A DNA stretch of 51,952 nt, taken from contig NZ_JAPZSY010000008.1 of assembly GCF_027532025.1 (NCBI RefSeq), positions 1 to 51,952 of the forward strand. Direction: 5' to 3'. This stretch comes from Inhella sp. (GTDB lineage Bacteria > Pseudomonadota > Gammaproteobacteria > Burkholderiales > Burkholderiaceae_C). A program made the position numbers and the translations under genes. Below, piece after piece: positions 13,695 to 25,115 of this stretch (positions within the stretch are counted from its first letter, which is position 1; every line of letters starts with the position of its first letter). Below the pieces are notes generated by a model, which made no database searches, had not been told where the DNA came from, and saw only the letters and a list, made by a program, of their open reading frames with translations.

Positions 13695-14165
13695 ATGCCA
13701 CGTCGTCGCGAAGTCCCCAAGCGCGAGATCCTGCCGGATCCGAAGTTCCACAATGTTGACCTGTCCAAGTTCATGAACGTGATCATGGAATCAGGCAAGA
13801 AGGCCGTTGCCGAGCGCATCATCTATGGCGCGCTGGAGCAGGTGGAAAAGAAGTCGGGCAAGGACCCGTTGGAAGTGTTCACGATCGCGTTGAACAACAT
13901 CAAGCCGATGGTCGAGGTGAAGTCCCGCCGCGTCGGCGGTGCGAACTACCAAGTTCCCGTGGAAGTTCGTCCCGTCCGCCGGATGGCTCTCGCCATGCGC
14001 TGGCTGAAGGAATCGGCGCGCAAGCGTGGTGAAAAGTCGATGGCCCAGCGCCTGGCCAACGAGCTGCTGGAGGCCGCTGAAGGTCGCGGCGGCGCGATGA
14101 AGAAGCGTGACGAAGTCCACCGCATGGCCGAAGCCAACAAGGCCTTCTCGCACTTCCGCTTCTAA
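13695..14165 (+). CDS. rpsG: 30S ribosomal protein S7
   Basis: S7 nucleates assembly of the 30S head and contacts E-site tRNA. The 156-residue product begins [18 protein letters not shown] and ends [11 protein letters not shown], matching the bacterial family. AAGGAAGAG precedes the ATG. It lies 88 bases after rpsL and 69 bases before fusA. In E. coli S7 represses str operon translation from the rpsL-rpsG gap; no clear binding site was recognised here. Confidence 0.97.
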   Translation: MPRRREVPKREILPDPKFHNVDLSKFMNVIMESGKKAVAERIIYGALEQVEKKSGKDPLEVFTIALNNIKPMVEVKSRRVGGANYQVPVEVRPVRRMALAMRWLKESARKRGEKSMAQRLANELLEAAEGRGGAMKKRDEVHRMAEANKAFSHFRF

Positions 14166-14234
14166 TCTTCAGCCCCCTCAGCCGCCGCGGGTTTCTACCA
14201 ACCCGTCGGCGGCTCACGCATTTCGGAGCAAACC

Positions 14235-16337
14235 ATGGCCCGCAAGACCCCCATCGAGCGTTACCGCAACATCGGTATCAGCGCCCACATCGACGCCGGC
14301 AAGACCACCACGACCGAGCGCATCCTCTACTACACCGGTGTGAACCACAAGATCGGTGAAGTGCACGATGGCGCTGCCACGATGGACTGGATGGAGCAGG
14401 AGCAAGAGCGTGGCATCACGATCACCTCGGCGGCGACCACCTGCTTCTGGAAGGGCATGGACCTGTCCTACCCCGAGCACCGCTTCAACATCATCGACAC
14501 CCCTGGGCACGTCGACTTCACCATCGAAGTCGAGCGCTCGATGCGCGTGCTCGATGGCGCTTGCATGGTCTATTGCGCTGTGGGCGGCGTGCAGCCGCAG
14601 AGCGAAACCGTTTGGCGTCAGGCCAACAAGTACAAGGTCCCCCGCCTGGCCTTCGTGAACAAGATGGACCGCACCGGCGCCAACTTCTTCAAGGTCGTGG
14701 ACCAGATGAAGACGCGCCTGAAGGCGAACCCGGTGCCCATCGTCATCCCCATCGGTGCCGAAGACAACTTCAAGGGCGTGGTGGACCTCATCAAGATGAA
14801 GGCCATCATTTGGGACGAAGCGTCCCAAGGCATGAAGTTCGAGTACCACGACATCCCGGCCGAGTTAGTTGAGGTGTCCAAGGAGTGGCGCGAAAAGATG
14901 GTCGAGGCCGCGGCCGAGGCCACCGAAGAGCTGATGAACAAGTACCTGGAAACGGGCGACTTGAGCGAGGCTGAGATCAAGGCTGCCATCCGCCAGCGCA
15001 CCATCGCCACGGAAATCCAGCCGATGCTGTGCGGTACCGCCTTCAAGAACAAAGGCGTGCAGCGCATGCTCGACGCCGTCATCGACTTCCTGCCCTCGCC
15101 GGTGGACATCCCCCCGGTCGGTGGCACGGACGACGACGAAAAGGACGTGACCCGCAAGGCCGACGACAGCGAGAAGTTCGCTGCCCTGGCGTTCAAGCTG
15201 ATGACCGACCCCTACGTCGGCCAGCTCACCTTCGTGCGCGTCTACTCGGGCGTGCTGAAGTCGGGCGACTCTGTCTACAACCCGATCAAGGGCAAGAAAG
15301 AGCGCATCGGCCGCATCTTGCAGATGCACGCCAACCAGCGCGAGGAAATCTCGGAGATTCTGGCCGGCGACATCGCCGCTTGCGTGGGTCTGAAGGAAGT
15401 GACCACGGGCGAAACCCTGTGCGATCCGGACGCCCTGATCACGCTGGAAAAGATGGTCTTCCCTGAGCCCGTGATCTCGCAGGCCGTGGAGCCCAAGACC
15501 AAGGCCGACCAGGAAAAGATGGGCGTCGCTCTGGGTCGTCTGGCCAAGGAAGACCCGTCGTTCCGCGTGCGCACCGACGAAGAAAGCGGTCAGACCATCA
15601 TCTCCGGCATGGGCGAGCTGCACCTGGAAATCATCGTCGACCGCATGAAGCGTGAGTTCGGCGTGGAAGCCAACGTCGGCAAGCCGCAAGTGGCCTACCG
15701 CGAAACCATCCGCAAGTCGGCCTCCGACGTGGAAGGCAAGTTCGTTCGCCAGTCGGGCGGCAAGGGTCAGTACGGCCACGTCGTGCTGACCATTGAGCCG
15801 CAAGAGCCGGGCAAGGGCTTCGAGTTCGTCGACGCCATCAAGGGCGGCGTGGTGCCTCGCGAGTTCATCCCCGCGGTTCAGAAGGGCATCGAAGACACCC
15901 TGCCCAACGGCGTGTTGGCCGGCTTCCCGGTGGTCGACGTGAAGGTCACGCTGACCTTCGGCTCGTACCACGAAGTCGACTCGAACGAAAACGCGTTCAA
16001 GATGGCCGCTTCGATGGGCTTCAAGGAAGCCTGCCGCAAGGCCAGTCCCGTCATCCTCGAGCCCATGATGGCCGTGGAAGTCGAGACGCCGGAAGACTAC
16101 GCCGGCTCGGTGATGGGCGACCTCTCCAGCCGTCGCGGCATGGTGCAGGGCATGGACGACATGGTCGGCGGTGGCAAGGTCATCAAGGCCGAAGTGCCGC
16201 TGAGCGAGATGTTCGGCTACTCCACCACGCTGCGTTCGATGTCGCAAGGCCGCGCCACGTACACGATGGAGTTCAAGCACTACAGCGAAGCGCCGAAGAA
16301 CGTCGCCGACGCCATCATCACGGCGCGCGCGAAGTAA
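14235..16337 (+). CDS. fusA: Elongation factor G
   Basis: EF-G is the GTPase that drives translocation. The 700-residue product (E. coli 704) shows the G1 loop [19 protein letters not shown], the switch [14 protein letters not shown] as G4, and the C-terminal domains IV-V with [17 protein letters not shown]. The ATG follows CGGAGCAAACC. Third gene of the str operon. Confidence 0.98.
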   Translation: MARKTPIERYRNIGISAHIDAGKTTTTERILYYTGVNHKIGEVHDGAATMDWMEQEQERGITITSAATTCFWKGMDLSYPEHRFNIIDTPGHVDFTIEVERSMRVLDGACMVYCAVGGVQPQSETVWRQANKYKVPRLAFVNKMDRTGANFFKVVDQMKTRLKANPVPIVIPIGAEDNFKGVVDLIKMKAIIWDEASQGMKFEYHDIPAELVEVSKEWREKMVEAAAEATEELMNKYLETGDLSEAEIKAAIRQRTIATEIQPMLCGTAFKNKGVQRMLDAVIDFLPSPVDIPPVGGTDDDEKDVTRKADDSEKFAALAFKLMTDPYVGQLTFVRVYSGVLKSGDSVYNPIKGKKERIGRILQMHANQREEISEILAGDIAACVGLKEVTTGETLCDPDALITLEKMVFPEPVISQAVEPKTKADQEKMGVALGRLAKEDPSFRVRTDEESGQTIISGMGELHLEIIVDRMKREFGVEANVGKPQVAYRETIRKSASDVEGKFVRQSGGKGQYGHVVLTIEPQEPGKGFEFVDAIKGGVVPREFIPAVQKGIEDTLPNGVLAGFPVVDVKVTLTFGSYHEVDSNENAFKMAASMGFKEACRKASPVILEPMMAVEVETPEDYAGSVMGDLSSRRGMVQGMDDMVGGGKVIKAEVPLSEMFGYSTTLRSMSQGRATYTMEFKHYSEAPKNVADAIITARAK

Positions 16338-16345
16338 ATCCCCAT

Positions 16346-16406
16346 GGTCTGCGGGCCGCTCGCCACCGGTGCCAGTCCCGGTGGATGCCGGGCGGCTCGA
16401 CAGACC
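16346..16406 (+). promoter_or_regulatory. Three-part stem-loop in the fusA-tuf gap
   Basis: GGTCTG (16346-16351) pairs with CAGACC (16401-16406), GCCGC (16355-16359) with GCGGC (16392-16396), and CCACCGG (16363-16369) with CCGGTGG (16378-16384) around an 8-base loop. The gap lacks a T-tract, so this is a leader or processing structure rather than a terminator. It may allow tuf to be expressed separately from fusA. Confidence 0.5.
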
Positions 16407-16446
16407 TTAAACCCCCGACTGGCATTGCTCTTTGTTGGAGATTGAA

Positions 16447-17637
<1,191 letters not shown>

Positions 17638-17683
17638 TCAACCTTGAGGCCGGCGCCCTGCGCAAGCGGGGTGCTGGAACACC

Positions 17684-17995
17684 ATGCAAAAGCAAAAAAT
17701 CCGCATCCGCCTCAAGGCCTTCGATTACAAGTTGATCGACCAATCGGCTCTGGAAATCGTCGACACCGCCAAGCGTACCGGCGCCATCGTCAAGGGCCCG
17801 GTGCCCCTGCCGACTCGCATGGAGCGTTTCGACATCCTGCGTTCGCCGCACGTCAACAAGACCAGCCGCGACCAGTTCGAGATCCGCACCCACCAGCGCC
17901 TGATGGACATCGTCGACCCGACCGACAAGACCGTGGACGCGCTGATGAAGCTCGACCTGCCGGCTGGTGTTGACGTCGAGATCAAGTTGCAGTGA
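17684..17995 (+). CDS. rpsJ: 30S ribosomal protein S10 (NusE)
   Basis: S10 is a 30S head protein that also acts as NusE in antitermination with NusB. The 103-residue length equals E. coli, with [15 protein letters not shown] at the N-terminus and the [18 protein letters not shown] loop. It lies 46 bases after tuf and is followed by a terminator-like hairpin, so here it belongs to the str transcript and not to the rplC-rpsQ transcript. Confidence 0.97.
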   Translation: MQKQKIRIRLKAFDYKLIDQSALEIVDTAKRTGAIVKGPVPLPTRMERFDILRSPHVNKTSRDQFEIRTHQRLMDIVDPTDKTVDALMKLDLPAGVDVEIKLQ

Positions 17996-18043
17996 TCGAC
18001 CGCTGACGACTCTCGGGCCTTGTGGCCGCGAGGCCGTGAGCCT

Positions 18044-18079
18044 CAACAAGGCGACCCCCGGGTCGCCTTGTTGCTTTTG
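18044..18079 (+). terminator. Terminator between rpsJ and rplC
   Basis: CAACAAGGCGACC (18044-18056) pairs with GGTCGCCTTGTTG (18061-18073), followed by CTTTTG. The 13-bp stem is strong while the T-tract is short and interrupted. With the promoter just downstream it splits the usual S10 operon. Confidence 0.75.
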
Positions 18080-18099
18080 ACCGCTGCATAGAGATTTTC

Positions 18100-18129
18100 T
18101 TGCCAGCGAGACGTGAGGGCCTCTATACT
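18100..18129 (+). promoter_or_regulatory. Promoter for rplC and the rest of the S10 operon
   Basis: TTGCCA (18100-18105) and TATACT (18124-18129) are separated by 18 bases, a near-consensus sigma-70 promoter. It lies 21 bases after the rpsJ terminator and about 130 bases upstream of rplC. The leader between it and rplC is a candidate site for autoregulation by L4, which I could not verify. Confidence 0.75.
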
Positions 18130-18257
18130 CGCGGGCTTTCCCGCATTTTGGGGAAAGTGGCGCTTGCCCGGCGAAAGCTGGCTTGCGCCAAAGGGCGCCC
18201 GGCCAATCGCTGTCGGGTGTGTCAAACAAAGGCCTCAACATGAGGCTGGAGAAAGCA

Positions 18258-18926
18258 ATGAGTCTTAGCAATCGTCTCGGATTGCTGGGCCGCAAGGTGG
18301 GCATGATGCGCATCTTCACGGACGATGGTGACACCATCCCCGTGACGGTGCTGGATGTGTCCAACAACCGCGTGGCTCAGGTCAAGACGCAAGAGAGCGA
18401 CGGCTATACCGCCATTCAGGTGGCGTATGGCGAGCGTAAGGCCTCTCGCGTCAGCAAGCCGGAAGCCGGTCACTTCGCCAAGGCGGGTGTTCAAGCCGGT
18501 GAAACGCTCAAAGAATTCCGCGTGTCGGCCGACGTGGCCGCTGAATACAAGCCGGGCGCCGTCGTGCCCGTGACTTTGTTCGCCGTGGGTCAGAAGGTGG
18601 ACGTGCAGGGCACTTCCATCGGCAAAGGCTTCATGGGCACCATCAAGCGCCACAACTTCGGCTCGCAGCGCGCGTCGCACGGCAACAGCCGTTCGCACAA
18701 CGTGCCGGGTTCAATCTCGATGGCGCAAGACCCGGGTCGTGTGTTTCCGGGCAAGAAGATGTCGGGTCACCAGGGCGACGAAACCGTCACCACCCAGAAC
18801 CTCGACATCGTCCGTATCGACGAAGCCCGCCAGCTCTTGCTGGTGCGCGGCGCCGTCCCGGGCAGCAAGAACGGCCACGTCGTGGTGCGTCCGGCTGTCA
18901 AAGTCAAGGCGAAAGGAGCCCAGTGA
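18258..18926 (+). CDS. rplC: 50S ribosomal protein L3
   Basis: L3 is an early-assembly protein with a long extension reaching toward the peptidyl transferase centre. The product is 222 residues (E. coli 209) with [17 protein letters not shown] at the N-terminus and GSIGMAQ-type [20 protein letters not shown]. The ATG at 18258 is preceded by TGGAGAAAG; in-frame ATGs at 18240 and 18183 lie before the family start. The TGATG junction couples it to rplD. Confidence 0.95.
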   Translation: MSLSNRLGLLGRKVGMMRIFTDDGDTIPVTVLDVSNNRVAQVKTQESDGYTAIQVAYGERKASRVSKPEAGHFAKAGVQAGETLKEFRVSADVAAEYKPGAVVPVTLFAVGQKVDVQGTSIGKGFMGTIKRHNFGSQRASHGNSRSHNVPGSISMAQDPGRVFPGKKMSGHQGDETVTTQNLDIVRIDEARQLLLVRGAVPGSKNGHVVVRPAVKVKAKGAQ

Positions 18927-19546
18927 TGCAACTCGAGCTCCTGAACGAACAAGGCCAGGCCTCCGGCAAGGTGGACGCGTCTGACGCCGTCTTTGCCCGC
19001 GACTACAACGAAGCCCTGGTTCACCAGGTCGTCGTCGCCTTCCAGGCCAACGCCCGCCAGGGTACCCGCGCCCAGAAGGATCGCGGCGAGGTCGCGCACT
19101 CCACCAAGAAGCCGTTCCGCCAAAAGGGCACCGGCAACGCGCGTGCGGGCATGACCTCTTCGCCCTTGTGGCGTGGAGGCGGTCGGATCTTCCCGAACCG
19201 TCCCGACGAAAACTTCAGCCACAAGCTGAACAAGAAGATGTACCGCGCCGGTATGGCGTCGATCTTGTCGCAGCTGGCTCGCGAAGGCCGTCTGGCCGTG
19301 GTCGACTCCATCAAGGTCGATGCCCCGAAGACCAAGCTGTTGGCCGCCAAGTTCAAGGCCATGGGCCTGGAATCGGTGCTGGTGATCGCCGACGAAGTCG
19401 ACGACAACCTGTTCCTGGCTTCGCGCAACCTGCCCAACGTGCTGGTCGTCGAGCCCCGCCACGCCGACCCCCTGTCGCTCGTGCACTTCAAGAAGGTGTT
19501 GGTGACCAAGGGTGCCGTGGAGCAGCTCAAGGAGATGTTCGAATGA
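18926..19546 (+). CDS. rplD: 50S ribosomal protein L4
   Basis: L4 lines the exit tunnel and in enterobacteria represses the S10 operon. The product has 206 residues (E. coli 201), with the conserved tunnel loop [17 protein letters not shown]-like sequence (here [17 protein letters not shown]). The ATG overlaps the rplC stop by one base (TGATG). The gene ends in ATGA overlap with rplW. Confidence 0.96.
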   Translation: MQLELLNEQGQASGKVDASDAVFARDYNEALVHQVVVAFQANARQGTRAQKDRGEVAHSTKKPFRQKGTGNARAGMTSSPLWRGGGRIFPNRPDENFSHKLNKKMYRAGMASILSQLAREGRLAVVDSIKVDAPKTKLLAAKFKAMGLESVLVIADEVDDNLFLASRNLPNVLVVEPRHADPLSLVHFKKVLVTKGAVEQLKEMFE

Positions 19547-19857
19547 GCGCGCCCAAGTTCGATGAGGGCCGCCTGGCCCAGGTGCTGTTGGCCCCGATCG
19601 TGAGCGAAAAGGCCACGACGGTCGGTGAGAAGCACAACCAGGTGCTGTTCAAGGTGATGCGCGACGCCACCAAGCCGGAAATCAAGGCGGCCGTGGAACT
19701 GATGTTCAAGGTCGAAGTGGCCTCGGTCAGCGTCGTCAACGTCAAGGGCAAGACCAAGCGCTTCGGGGGCCGTGTCGGTCGCCGTGACCATGTCAAGAAG
19801 GCCTATGTCGCCCTCAAGCCGGGTCAAGAGCTGAACTTCTCCGGGGAGGCTGCGTAA
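19543..19857 (+). CDS. rplW: 50S ribosomal protein L23
   Basis: L23 sits at the tunnel exit and docks trigger factor and SRP. The 104-residue product (E. coli 100) carries [19 protein letters not shown] and the basic loop [14 protein letters not shown]. The start overlaps the rplD stop (ATGA), and its own stop overlaps the rplB start (TAATG), indicating tight translational coupling. Confidence 0.96.
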   Translation: MSAPKFDEGRLAQVLLAPIVSEKATTVGEKHNQVLFKVMRDATKPEIKAAVELMFKVEVASVSVVNVKGKTKRFGGRVGRRDHVKKAYVALKPGQELNFSGEAA

Positions 19858-20681
19858 TGCCTGTCGTCAAAGTCAAACCCACTTCGCCCGGCCGCCGTGC
19901 CGTGGTCAAGGTGGTGCATCCGCACCTGCACAAGGGCGAGGGCCATGCGCCCCTGCTCGAGCCGCAAAAACAGAAGTCCGGTCGCAACAACAACGGCCAT
20001 GTGACCATGCGTCACAAGGGCGGCGGTCACAAGCACCACTACCGCGTGGTCGATTTCCGTCGCAACAAGGACGGTATTCCGGCCAAGGTCGAGCGCATCG
20101 AGTACGACCCCAACCGCACGGCGCACATCGCTTTGGTGTGCTATGCCGACGGTGAGCGCCGTTACGTGATCGCCCCGCGTGGCGTGGAAGTCGGTGCCGT
20201 GCTGATGTCGGGCGCCGAAGCCCCGATCAAGCCGGGCAACGCCTTGCCGATCCGCAACATCCCCATCGGTTCGACCATCCACTGCGTGGAACTGCTCCCG
20301 GGCAAGGGGGCTCAGATCGCCCGTTCGGCGGGTACGTCGGTCACTCTGATGGCCCGCGACGGCGCCTATGCTCAGATCCGTTTGCGTTCGGGTGAAGTGC
20401 GTCGCGTGCACATCGATTGCCGCGCCACCCTGGGCGAAGTCAGCAACGAAGAGCACAACCTGCGCCAGTACGGCAAGGCCGGTGCCAAGCGTTGGCTGGG
20501 CATCCGCCCGACGGTCCGTGGTACGGCCATGAACCCGGTGGACCACCCGCACGGTGGCGGCGAAGGCCGCACGGGCGAGGGTCAGGTGCCGGTGTCGCCG
20601 TGGAACACGATGACCAAGGGCTTCCGCACCCGCAGCAACAAGCGCACGCAGACGTTCATCGTCTCGCGTCGCAAGAAATAA
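19857..20681 (+). CDS. rplB: 50S ribosomal protein L2
   Basis: L2 is required for subunit association and peptidyl transfer. The product is 274 residues (E. coli 273), starts [19 protein letters not shown], and has the C-terminal [19 protein letters not shown] containing the histidine important for peptidyl transferase assembly. The ATG overlaps the rplW stop. Confidence 0.97.
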   Translation: MPVVKVKPTSPGRRAVVKVVHPHLHKGEGHAPLLEPQKQKSGRNNNGHVTMRHKGGGHKHHYRVVDFRRNKDGIPAKVERIEYDPNRTAHIALVCYADGERRYVIAPRGVEVGAVLMSGAEAPIKPGNALPIRNIPIGSTIHCVELLPGKGAQIARSAGTSVTLMARDGAYAQIRLRSGEVRRVHIDCRATLGEVSNEEHNLRQYGKAGAKRWLGIRPTVRGTAMNPVDHPHGGGEGRTGEGQVPVSPWNTMTKGFRTRSNKRTQTFIVSRRKK

Positions 20682-20693
20682 GGGGTTGGCCAA

Positions 20694-20972
20694 ATGAGTC
20701 GCTCGCTTAAGAAGGGCCCGTTCGTCGACGCCCACCTGATGGCCAAGGTCGAAAAGGCCGCCGCCAACAAGGACAAGAAGCCGATCAAGACCTGGTCGCG
20801 CCGCTCCACGATCCTGCCCGAGTTCATCGGTTTGACCGTGGCCGTGCACAACGGCCGTCAGCACGTGCCCGTGTACGTGACCGACCAGATGGTTGGCCAC
20901 AAGCTCGGCGAATTCGCGCTGACGCGGACCTTCAAGGGTCACCCGGCCGACAAAAAGGCCGGTAAGAAGTAA
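20694..20972 (+). CDS. rpsS: 30S ribosomal protein S19
   Basis: S19 is in the 30S head near the A-site finger. The 92-residue product equals the E. coli length, with [12 protein letters not shown] at the start and the [20 protein letters not shown] motif. An AAGGGGTTGG tract precedes the ATG. It lies between rplB and rplV in the standard order. Confidence 0.97.
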   Translation: MSRSLKKGPFVDAHLMAKVEKAAANKDKKPIKTWSRRSTILPEFIGLTVAVHNGRQHVPVYVTDQMVGHKLGEFALTRTFKGHPADKKAGKK

Positions 20973-20983
20973 GGATGCCAACG

Positions 20984-21313
20984 ATGGAAACCAAAGCAAT
21001 CGTTCGCGGCGTTCGCCTCTCCTGCGACAAAGGCCGCCTCGTGGCGGACATGATTCGCGGCAAGAAGGTGGACCAGGCGCTCAACATCCTGAGCTTCACC
21101 CAAAAGAAGGCCGCCGGCATCATCAAGAAGGCGCTCGAGTCGGCCATCGCCAACGCCGAGCACAACGACGGTGCCGACATCGACGCCCTGAAGGTGACTT
21201 CCATTTACGTGGAGCAAGGCACCGTTCTGAAGCGTTTCACCGCGCGCGCCAAGGGTCGTGGCAACCGCATCAGCAAGCCCACGTGTCACATCTACGTGAC
21301 CGTCGGCAACTGA
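20984..21313 (+). CDS. rplV: 50S ribosomal protein L22
   Basis: L22 lines the exit tunnel; its beta-hairpin affects macrolide access. The product is 109 residues (E. coli 110), starting [17 protein letters not shown], with the hairpin segment [13 protein letters not shown]. The ATG at 20984 is preferred because AAGGA lies about 8 bases upstream; an in-frame ATG at 20975 would add three residues. Confidence 0.95.
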   Translation: METKAIVRGVRLSCDKGRLVADMIRGKKVDQALNILSFTQKKAAGIIKKALESAIANAEHNDGADIDALKVTSIYVEQGTVLKRFTARAKGRGNRISKPTCHIYVTVGN

Positions 21314-21329
21314 GGGGGCACAGAGGACT

Positions 21330-22139
21330 ATGGGACAAAAAATCCATCCGGTTGGCTTCCGCCTGCCCGTCACCCGCAACTGGTCGTCGCGCTGGTACGC
21401 GTCGAGCCGCAACTTCGCCGGCATGCTGGCCGAAGACCTGCAGGTTCGCGAGTTCCTGAAGGCCAAGTTGAAGAATGCCGCCGTCTCGCGCATCCTGATC
21501 GAGCGTCCTGCCAAGAACGCCCGCATCACCATCTACTCGGCCCGTCCGGGTGTGGTGATCGGCAAGAAGGGCGAGGACATCGAGAACCTCAAGGCCGAGC
21601 TGGCCAAGCGTCTGGGCGTGCCCGTCGCGGTCAACATCGAAGAAGTGCGCAAGCCCGAAGTCGATGCCCAGTTGATCGCCGACTCGATCACCCAGCAGCT
21701 CGAAAAGCGCATCATGTTCCGCCGTGCCATGAAGCGCGCCATGCAGAACGCGATGCGCCTGGGCGCCCAAGGCATCAAGATCATGAGCGCCGGTCGTCTG
21801 AACGGCATCGAAATCGCCCGCACCGAGTGGTACCGCGAAGGCCGCGTGCCGCTGCACACCCTCAAGGCCGACATCGACTACGGTTTCAGCGAAGCCAAGA
21901 CCACTTACGGCGTCATCGGCGTCAAGGTCTGGGTTTACCGCGGCGACCGCCTGGCCAATGGCGAAGCCCCCGTGCTGAAGAGCGTGGAAGGCGAAGACGA
22001 TCGTCGCAACCGCCGCCCTGGCCGTCCGGGTCCGGGTCGTGGCCGCGATGGCAAGCCGGGTGAGGGCGGTGACCGCCCCGCAGCCAAGCGCGTGGTGCGC
22101 AAGCCGGCTGATGCCGGCGCCGCGCCCAAAGGAGAGTAA
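21330..22139 (+). CDS. rpsC: 30S ribosomal protein S3
   Basis: S3 lines the mRNA entry channel and has helicase activity. The N-terminal KH domain contains [14 protein letters not shown]. At 269 residues it exceeds E. coli S3 (233) through a C-terminal tail (residues ~222-269) rich in Arg, Gly, Pro and Asp, a feature shared by betaproteobacterial S3. It is followed two bases later by rplP. Confidence 0.97.
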   Translation: MGQKIHPVGFRLPVTRNWSSRWYASSRNFAGMLAEDLQVREFLKAKLKNAAVSRILIERPAKNARITIYSARPGVVIGKKGEDIENLKAELAKRLGVPVAVNIEEVRKPEVDAQLIADSITQQLEKRIMFRRAMKRAMQNAMRLGAQGIKIMSAGRLNGIEIARTEWYREGRVPLHTLKADIDYGFSEAKTTYGVIGVKVWVYRGDRLANGEAPVLKSVEGEDDRRNRRPGRPGPGRGRDGKPGEGGDRPAAKRVVRKPADAGAAPKGE

Positions 22140-22141
22140 AC

Positions 22142-22558
22142 ATGCTGCAACCTGCTCGTCGCAAATTCCGCAAAGAGCAAAAGGGCCGCAACACCGGCGT
22201 CGCCACGCGTGGCGCCCAAGTGTCGTTTGGCGAATTCGGATTGAAGGCCACCGAGCGTGGTCGCATCACCGCTCGCCAGATCGAAGCTGCCCGTCGTGCC
22301 ATCTCGCGCCACATCAAGCGCGGCGGCCGCATCTTCATCCGCATCTTCCCCGACAAGCCGATCTCCAAGAAGCCGGCCGAAGTGCGGATGGGTAACGGCA
22401 AGGGCAACCCCGAGTACTACGTGGCTGAGATCCAGCCCGGCAAGGTGCTCTACGAACTCAACGGCGTGCCCGAAGCACTGGCCCGCGAAGCGTTCACTCT
22501 GGCTGCAGCCAAGCTGCCGCTGAAGTGCACCTTCGTCGAGCGTCAGATCGGCGCCTGA
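22142..22558 (+). CDS. rplP: 50S ribosomal protein L16
   Basis: L16 organises the A-site tRNA region of the 50S subunit. The 138-residue product (E. coli 136) begins [17 protein letters not shown] and includes [19 protein letters not shown] and [14 protein letters not shown]. The GGAGAG at the end of rpsC provides its ribosome binding site. Confidence 0.97.
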   Translation: MLQPARRKFRKEQKGRNTGVATRGAQVSFGEFGLKATERGRITARQIEAARRAISRHIKRGGRIFIRIFPDKPISKKPAEVRMGNGKGNPEYYVAEIQPGKVLYELNGVPEALAREAFTLAAAKLPLKCTFVERQIGA

Positions 22559-22569
22559 AAGGGAACACC

Positions 22570-22770
22570 ATGAAGGCATCTGAACTGCGCACCAAAGACG
22601 TTGCGGCCCTGGAAGCCGAGGTCAAGTCGCTGCTGAAAGCCCATTTCGGCCTGCGCATGCAAAAGGCCACTCAGCAACTGAGCAACCACGCCCAACTGGG
22701 CAACACGCGCCGCGACATCGCCCGCGTGAAGACCATCTTGGCCGAGAAGAAGAAAGAGGCTGCCCAATGA
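22570..22770 (+). CDS. rpmC: 50S ribosomal protein L29
   Basis: L29 is a small helical protein at the tunnel exit next to L23. The product is 66 residues (E. coli 63), [19 protein letters not shown] then [12 protein letters not shown]. The ATG at 22570 follows AAAGGGAACACC; an upstream in-frame ATG inside rplP is rejected. Its stop overlaps the rpsQ start (ATGA). Confidence 0.95.
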   Translation: MKASELRTKDVAALEAEVKSLLKAHFGLRMQKATQQLSNHAQLGNTRRDIARVKTILAEKKKEAAQ

Positions 22771-23039
22771 CGACGCAAGCCGCCACCAAAGTCACCCGCA
22801 CCTTCGTGGGTCGCGTGGTCAGCGACAAGCGCGCCAAGACGGTCACCGTCTTGGTCGAGCGTCGCACCAAGCACCCGCTGTACGGCAAGATCGTCGCCAC
22901 CTCGCGCAAGTACCACGCCCACGATGAGCAGGGCGCGTACAAGATGGGCGATGTGGTCGAGATCACCGAAAGCAAGCCCATCTCGAAGACCAAGAACTGG
23001 GTCGTGACCCGCTTGGTCGAAAAGGCCGAAGCCGTCTGA
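22767..23039 (+). CDS. rpsQ: 30S ribosomal protein S17
   Basis: S17 is a primary 16S rRNA-binding protein. The 90-residue product (E. coli 84) has [39 protein letters not shown] and [11 protein letters not shown]. It overlaps the rpmC stop by four bases. It is the last gene before a strong terminator, so the S10 transcript stops here and does not run directly into spc. Confidence 0.97.
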   Translation: MTTQAATKVTRTFVGRVVSDKRAKTVTVLVERRTKHPLYGKIVATSRKYHAHDEQGAYKMGDVVEITESKPISKTKNWVVTRLVEKAEAV

Positions 23040-23068
23040 GCTTGTTCGACGTCCGTTGATGATCTTCA

Positions 23069-23099
23069 AGCCGCGCCCCGATCCGGGCGCGGCTTTTTT
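23069..23099 (+). terminator. Intrinsic terminator after rpsQ
   Basis: AGCCGCGCCC (23069-23078) pairs with GGGCGCGGCT (23085-23094) around a six-base loop, with six T residues at 23094-23099. It ends the rplC-rpsQ transcript 30 bases after rpsQ, immediately before the ribosome binding site of the peroxiredoxin gene. Confidence 0.9.
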
Positions 23100-23115
23100 C
23101 CTTCAGGAGCACGCC

Positions 23116-23631
23116 ATGTGGCAAGTTGGAGATGCGGTTCCGGCCGCGACCGTTTACGAGTACAACGCCGTGGCAGGCGAGGGCTGCCCCATCGGTCCAG
23201 CTGCGGTGGACCTGGCCGCCGCCTCGCAGGGCAAAACCATCGCGTTGTTCGCACTGCCCGGCGCCTACACCCCCACCTGTTCGGCCAAGCACCTGCCGGG
23301 CTATGTCGAGTTGGCCACCGAATTCCGGGCGGCTGGCGTCGATGAGATCTGGTGCTTGTCGGTGAACGACGCCTTCGTCATGCACCACTGGGGGCAGGCC
23401 CAGGGCGCCACCGGCGTGGTGCGGATGCTGGGCGATGGCTCGGCGATTTTCACGCAGGCCGTCGGCCTGGTGCTCGACCTCACGGCCAAGGGCATGGGCG
23501 TGCGCAGCCAGCGCTACGCCGCGCTGTTGGTGGATGGCCGCGTCGCCGTCCTACAAGTCGAGGCGCCGGGGCAATTCGACGTCAGCAGCGCTTCGGCGCT
23601 GCTGGCCGCTGCGAGGGCCCGAACGGCTTGA
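23116..23631 (+). CDS. Peroxiredoxin (PrxV/redoxin type)
   Basis: The 171-residue product has the thioredoxin-fold peroxidase core of the PrxV-like AhpC/TSA group, which reduces hydroperoxides. The peroxidatic cysteine lies in PGAYTPTCSAKHLPGYV, followed by IWCLSVNDAFVMHHWG typical of this branch. CAGGAG (23104-23109) precedes the ATG. No resolving partner is encoded next to it. It stands between the terminator of the S10 block and the spc promoter; I see no convincing promoter of its own, so read-through may supply it. Confidence 0.88.
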   Translation: MWQVGDAVPAATVYEYNAVAGEGCPIGPAAVDLAAASQGKTIALFALPGAYTPTCSAKHLPGYVELATEFRAAGVDEIWCLSVNDAFVMHHWGQAQGATGVVRMLGDGSAIFTQAVGLVLDLTAKGMGVRSQRYAALLVDGRVAVLQVEAPGQFDVSSASALLAAARARTA

Positions 23632-23654
23632 GTGGTGGTTTTTGCACTCAGGGC

Positions 23655-23684
23655 TTGACCGCAGCCGTGAGTGCCTTGCATAAT
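23655..23684 (+). promoter_or_regulatory. Promoter of the spc operon (rplN)
   Basis: TTGACC (23655-23660) and CATAAT (23679-23684) are separated by 18 bases. The start of transcription would lie about 150 bases upstream of rplN, leaving a leader between peroxiredoxin and L14. Confidence 0.7.
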
Positions 23685-23844
23685 GCTTGGCTTCGCTGAC
23701 TTTGGGTTGGCGCCACGTTCGTGAGCGCGCCGAAGTCGGCTTCAGACCTCAAACCGCTGCGCGATGGGCCGTCAGGCCCGCCGCAAGGCTTACGGGCCCA
23801 AGACTGACCGAGTGCCAAGTGCTCGGGGCAAGTTGGGAATTGAC

Positions 23845-24213
23845 ATGATCCAAATGCAATCGCGACTCGACGTCGCGGACAACACGGGCGCGAAGTCCGT
23901 CATGTGCATCAAGGTGCTGGGTGGCTCCAAGCGTCGCTACGCCGGTATCGGTGATGTGATCAAGGTCAGCATCAAAGAAGCAGCGCCTCGTGGCCGCGTC
24001 AAGAAGGGCGAGGTCTACAACGCTGTGGTGGTGCGCACCGCCAAGGGCGTCCGCCGCCAAGACGGCTCGCTGGTGAAGTTCGACGGCAACGCTGCCGTCC
24101 TGCTGAACGCCAAGCTCGAGCCCATCGGCACCCGCATCTTTGGCCCGGTCACGCGCGAGTTGCGCAGCGAACGATTCATGAAGATCGTTTCGTTGGCGCC
24201 GGAAGTGCTCTGA
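23845..24213 (+). CDS. rplN: 50S ribosomal protein L14
   Basis: L14 lies at the subunit interface and forms bridge B8. The product is 122 residues (E. coli 123), [18 protein letters not shown], then [20 protein letters not shown]. The ATG at 23845 is set by the family N-terminus; an in-frame ATG at 23764 would add 27 unrelated residues and is rejected. First gene of the spc operon. Confidence 0.96.
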   Translation: MIQMQSRLDVADNTGAKSVMCIKVLGGSKRRYAGIGDVIKVSIKEAAPRGRVKKGEVYNAVVVRTAKGVRRQDGSLVKFDGNAAVLLNAKLEPIGTRIFGPVTRELRSERFMKIVSLAPEVL

Positions 24214-24238
24214 GTCTGGCGACCGCTAAAGGACTGTC

Positions 24239-24556
24239 ATGAACAAGATTCGCAAAGGCGACGAGGTCATCGTGTTGACCGGTCGCGACAAGGGCAAGCG
24301 CGGCACGGTGACCGCGCGCGTTGACGCCGACCATGTGTTGGTCGAGGGTGTCAACGTGGCCAAGAAGCACGTGAAGCCAAATCCCATGAAGGGGACGACC
24401 GGCGGCGTGGTGGACAAGGTGATGCCCATCCATCAATCGAATGTGGCGATCTACAACGCAACGACCGGAAAAGCCGATCGCGTTGGGGTCAAGCTGCTTG
24501 ACGACGGCCAAAAAGTGCGCGTCTTCAAGAGCAGCGGCGCCGAAATCAAGGTTTGA
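24239..24556 (+). CDS. rplX: 50S ribosomal protein L24
   Basis: L24 is an assembly initiator for the 50S subunit. The 105-residue product (E. coli 104) carries the KOW motif: [20 protein letters not shown], then [26 protein letters not shown] precedes the ATG. rplE starts 11 bases downstream. Confidence 0.96.
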   Translation: MNKIRKGDEVIVLTGRDKGKRGTVTARVDADHVLVEGVNVAKKHVKPNPMKGTTGGVVDKVMPIHQSNVAIYNATTGKADRVGVKLLDDGQKVRVFKSSGAEIKV

Positions 24557-24567
24557 CGGGGACCGAC

Positions 24568-25107
24568 ATGGCTCGTTTGCAAGCGTTTTACCGCGAAAAA
24601 GTGGTGCCCAGCCTCGTTGAGAAGTTTGGCTACAAGTCGGTCATGGAGGTGCCTCGCATCACCAAGATCACCCTCAACATGGGCGTCAGCGAAGCTGTTG
24701 CCGACAAGAAGGTCATGGACCATGCCGTGGGCGACCTGACCAAGATCGCGGGCCAGAAGCCGGTGGTCACCAAGTCGCGCAAGGCCATCGCCGGCTTCAA
24801 GATCCGCGAAGACGTCCCCATCGGGGCGATGGTCACCCTGCGTGGTGTGCAGATGTACGAGTTCCTGGATCGCTTCGTGACGATCGCGCTGCCTCGCGTG
24901 CGTGACTTCCGCGGCATTTCGGGCCGCTCCTTCGATGGCCGTGGCAACTACAACATCGGCGTCAAAGAGCAGATCATCTTCCCCGAGATCGAGTACGACA
25001 AGGTGGATGCCCTGCGCGGCTTGAACATCAGCATCACCACCACCGCCAAGAACGACGAAGAAGCCAAGGCTCTGCTGCAGGCTTTCAAGTTCCCCTTCAA
25101 GAACTGA
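24568..25107 (+). CDS. rplE: 50S ribosomal protein L5
   Basis: L5 binds 5S rRNA and contacts P-site tRNA. The product is 179 residues, the exact E. coli length, [20 protein letters not shown], with [12 protein letters not shown] and [20 protein letters not shown]. The ATG at 24568 follows CGGGGACCGAC; an in-frame TTG at 24553 overlapping rplX is rejected. Confidence 0.96.
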   Translation: MARLQAFYREKVVPSLVEKFGYKSVMEVPRITKITLNMGVSEAVADKKVMDHAVGDLTKIAGQKPVVTKSRKAIAGFKIREDVPIGAMVTLRGVQMYEFLDRFVTIALPRVRDFRGISGRSFDGRGNYNIGVKEQIIFPEIEYDKVDALRGLNISITTTAKNDEEAKALLQAFKFPFKN

Positions 25108-25115
25108 GGCACGCC

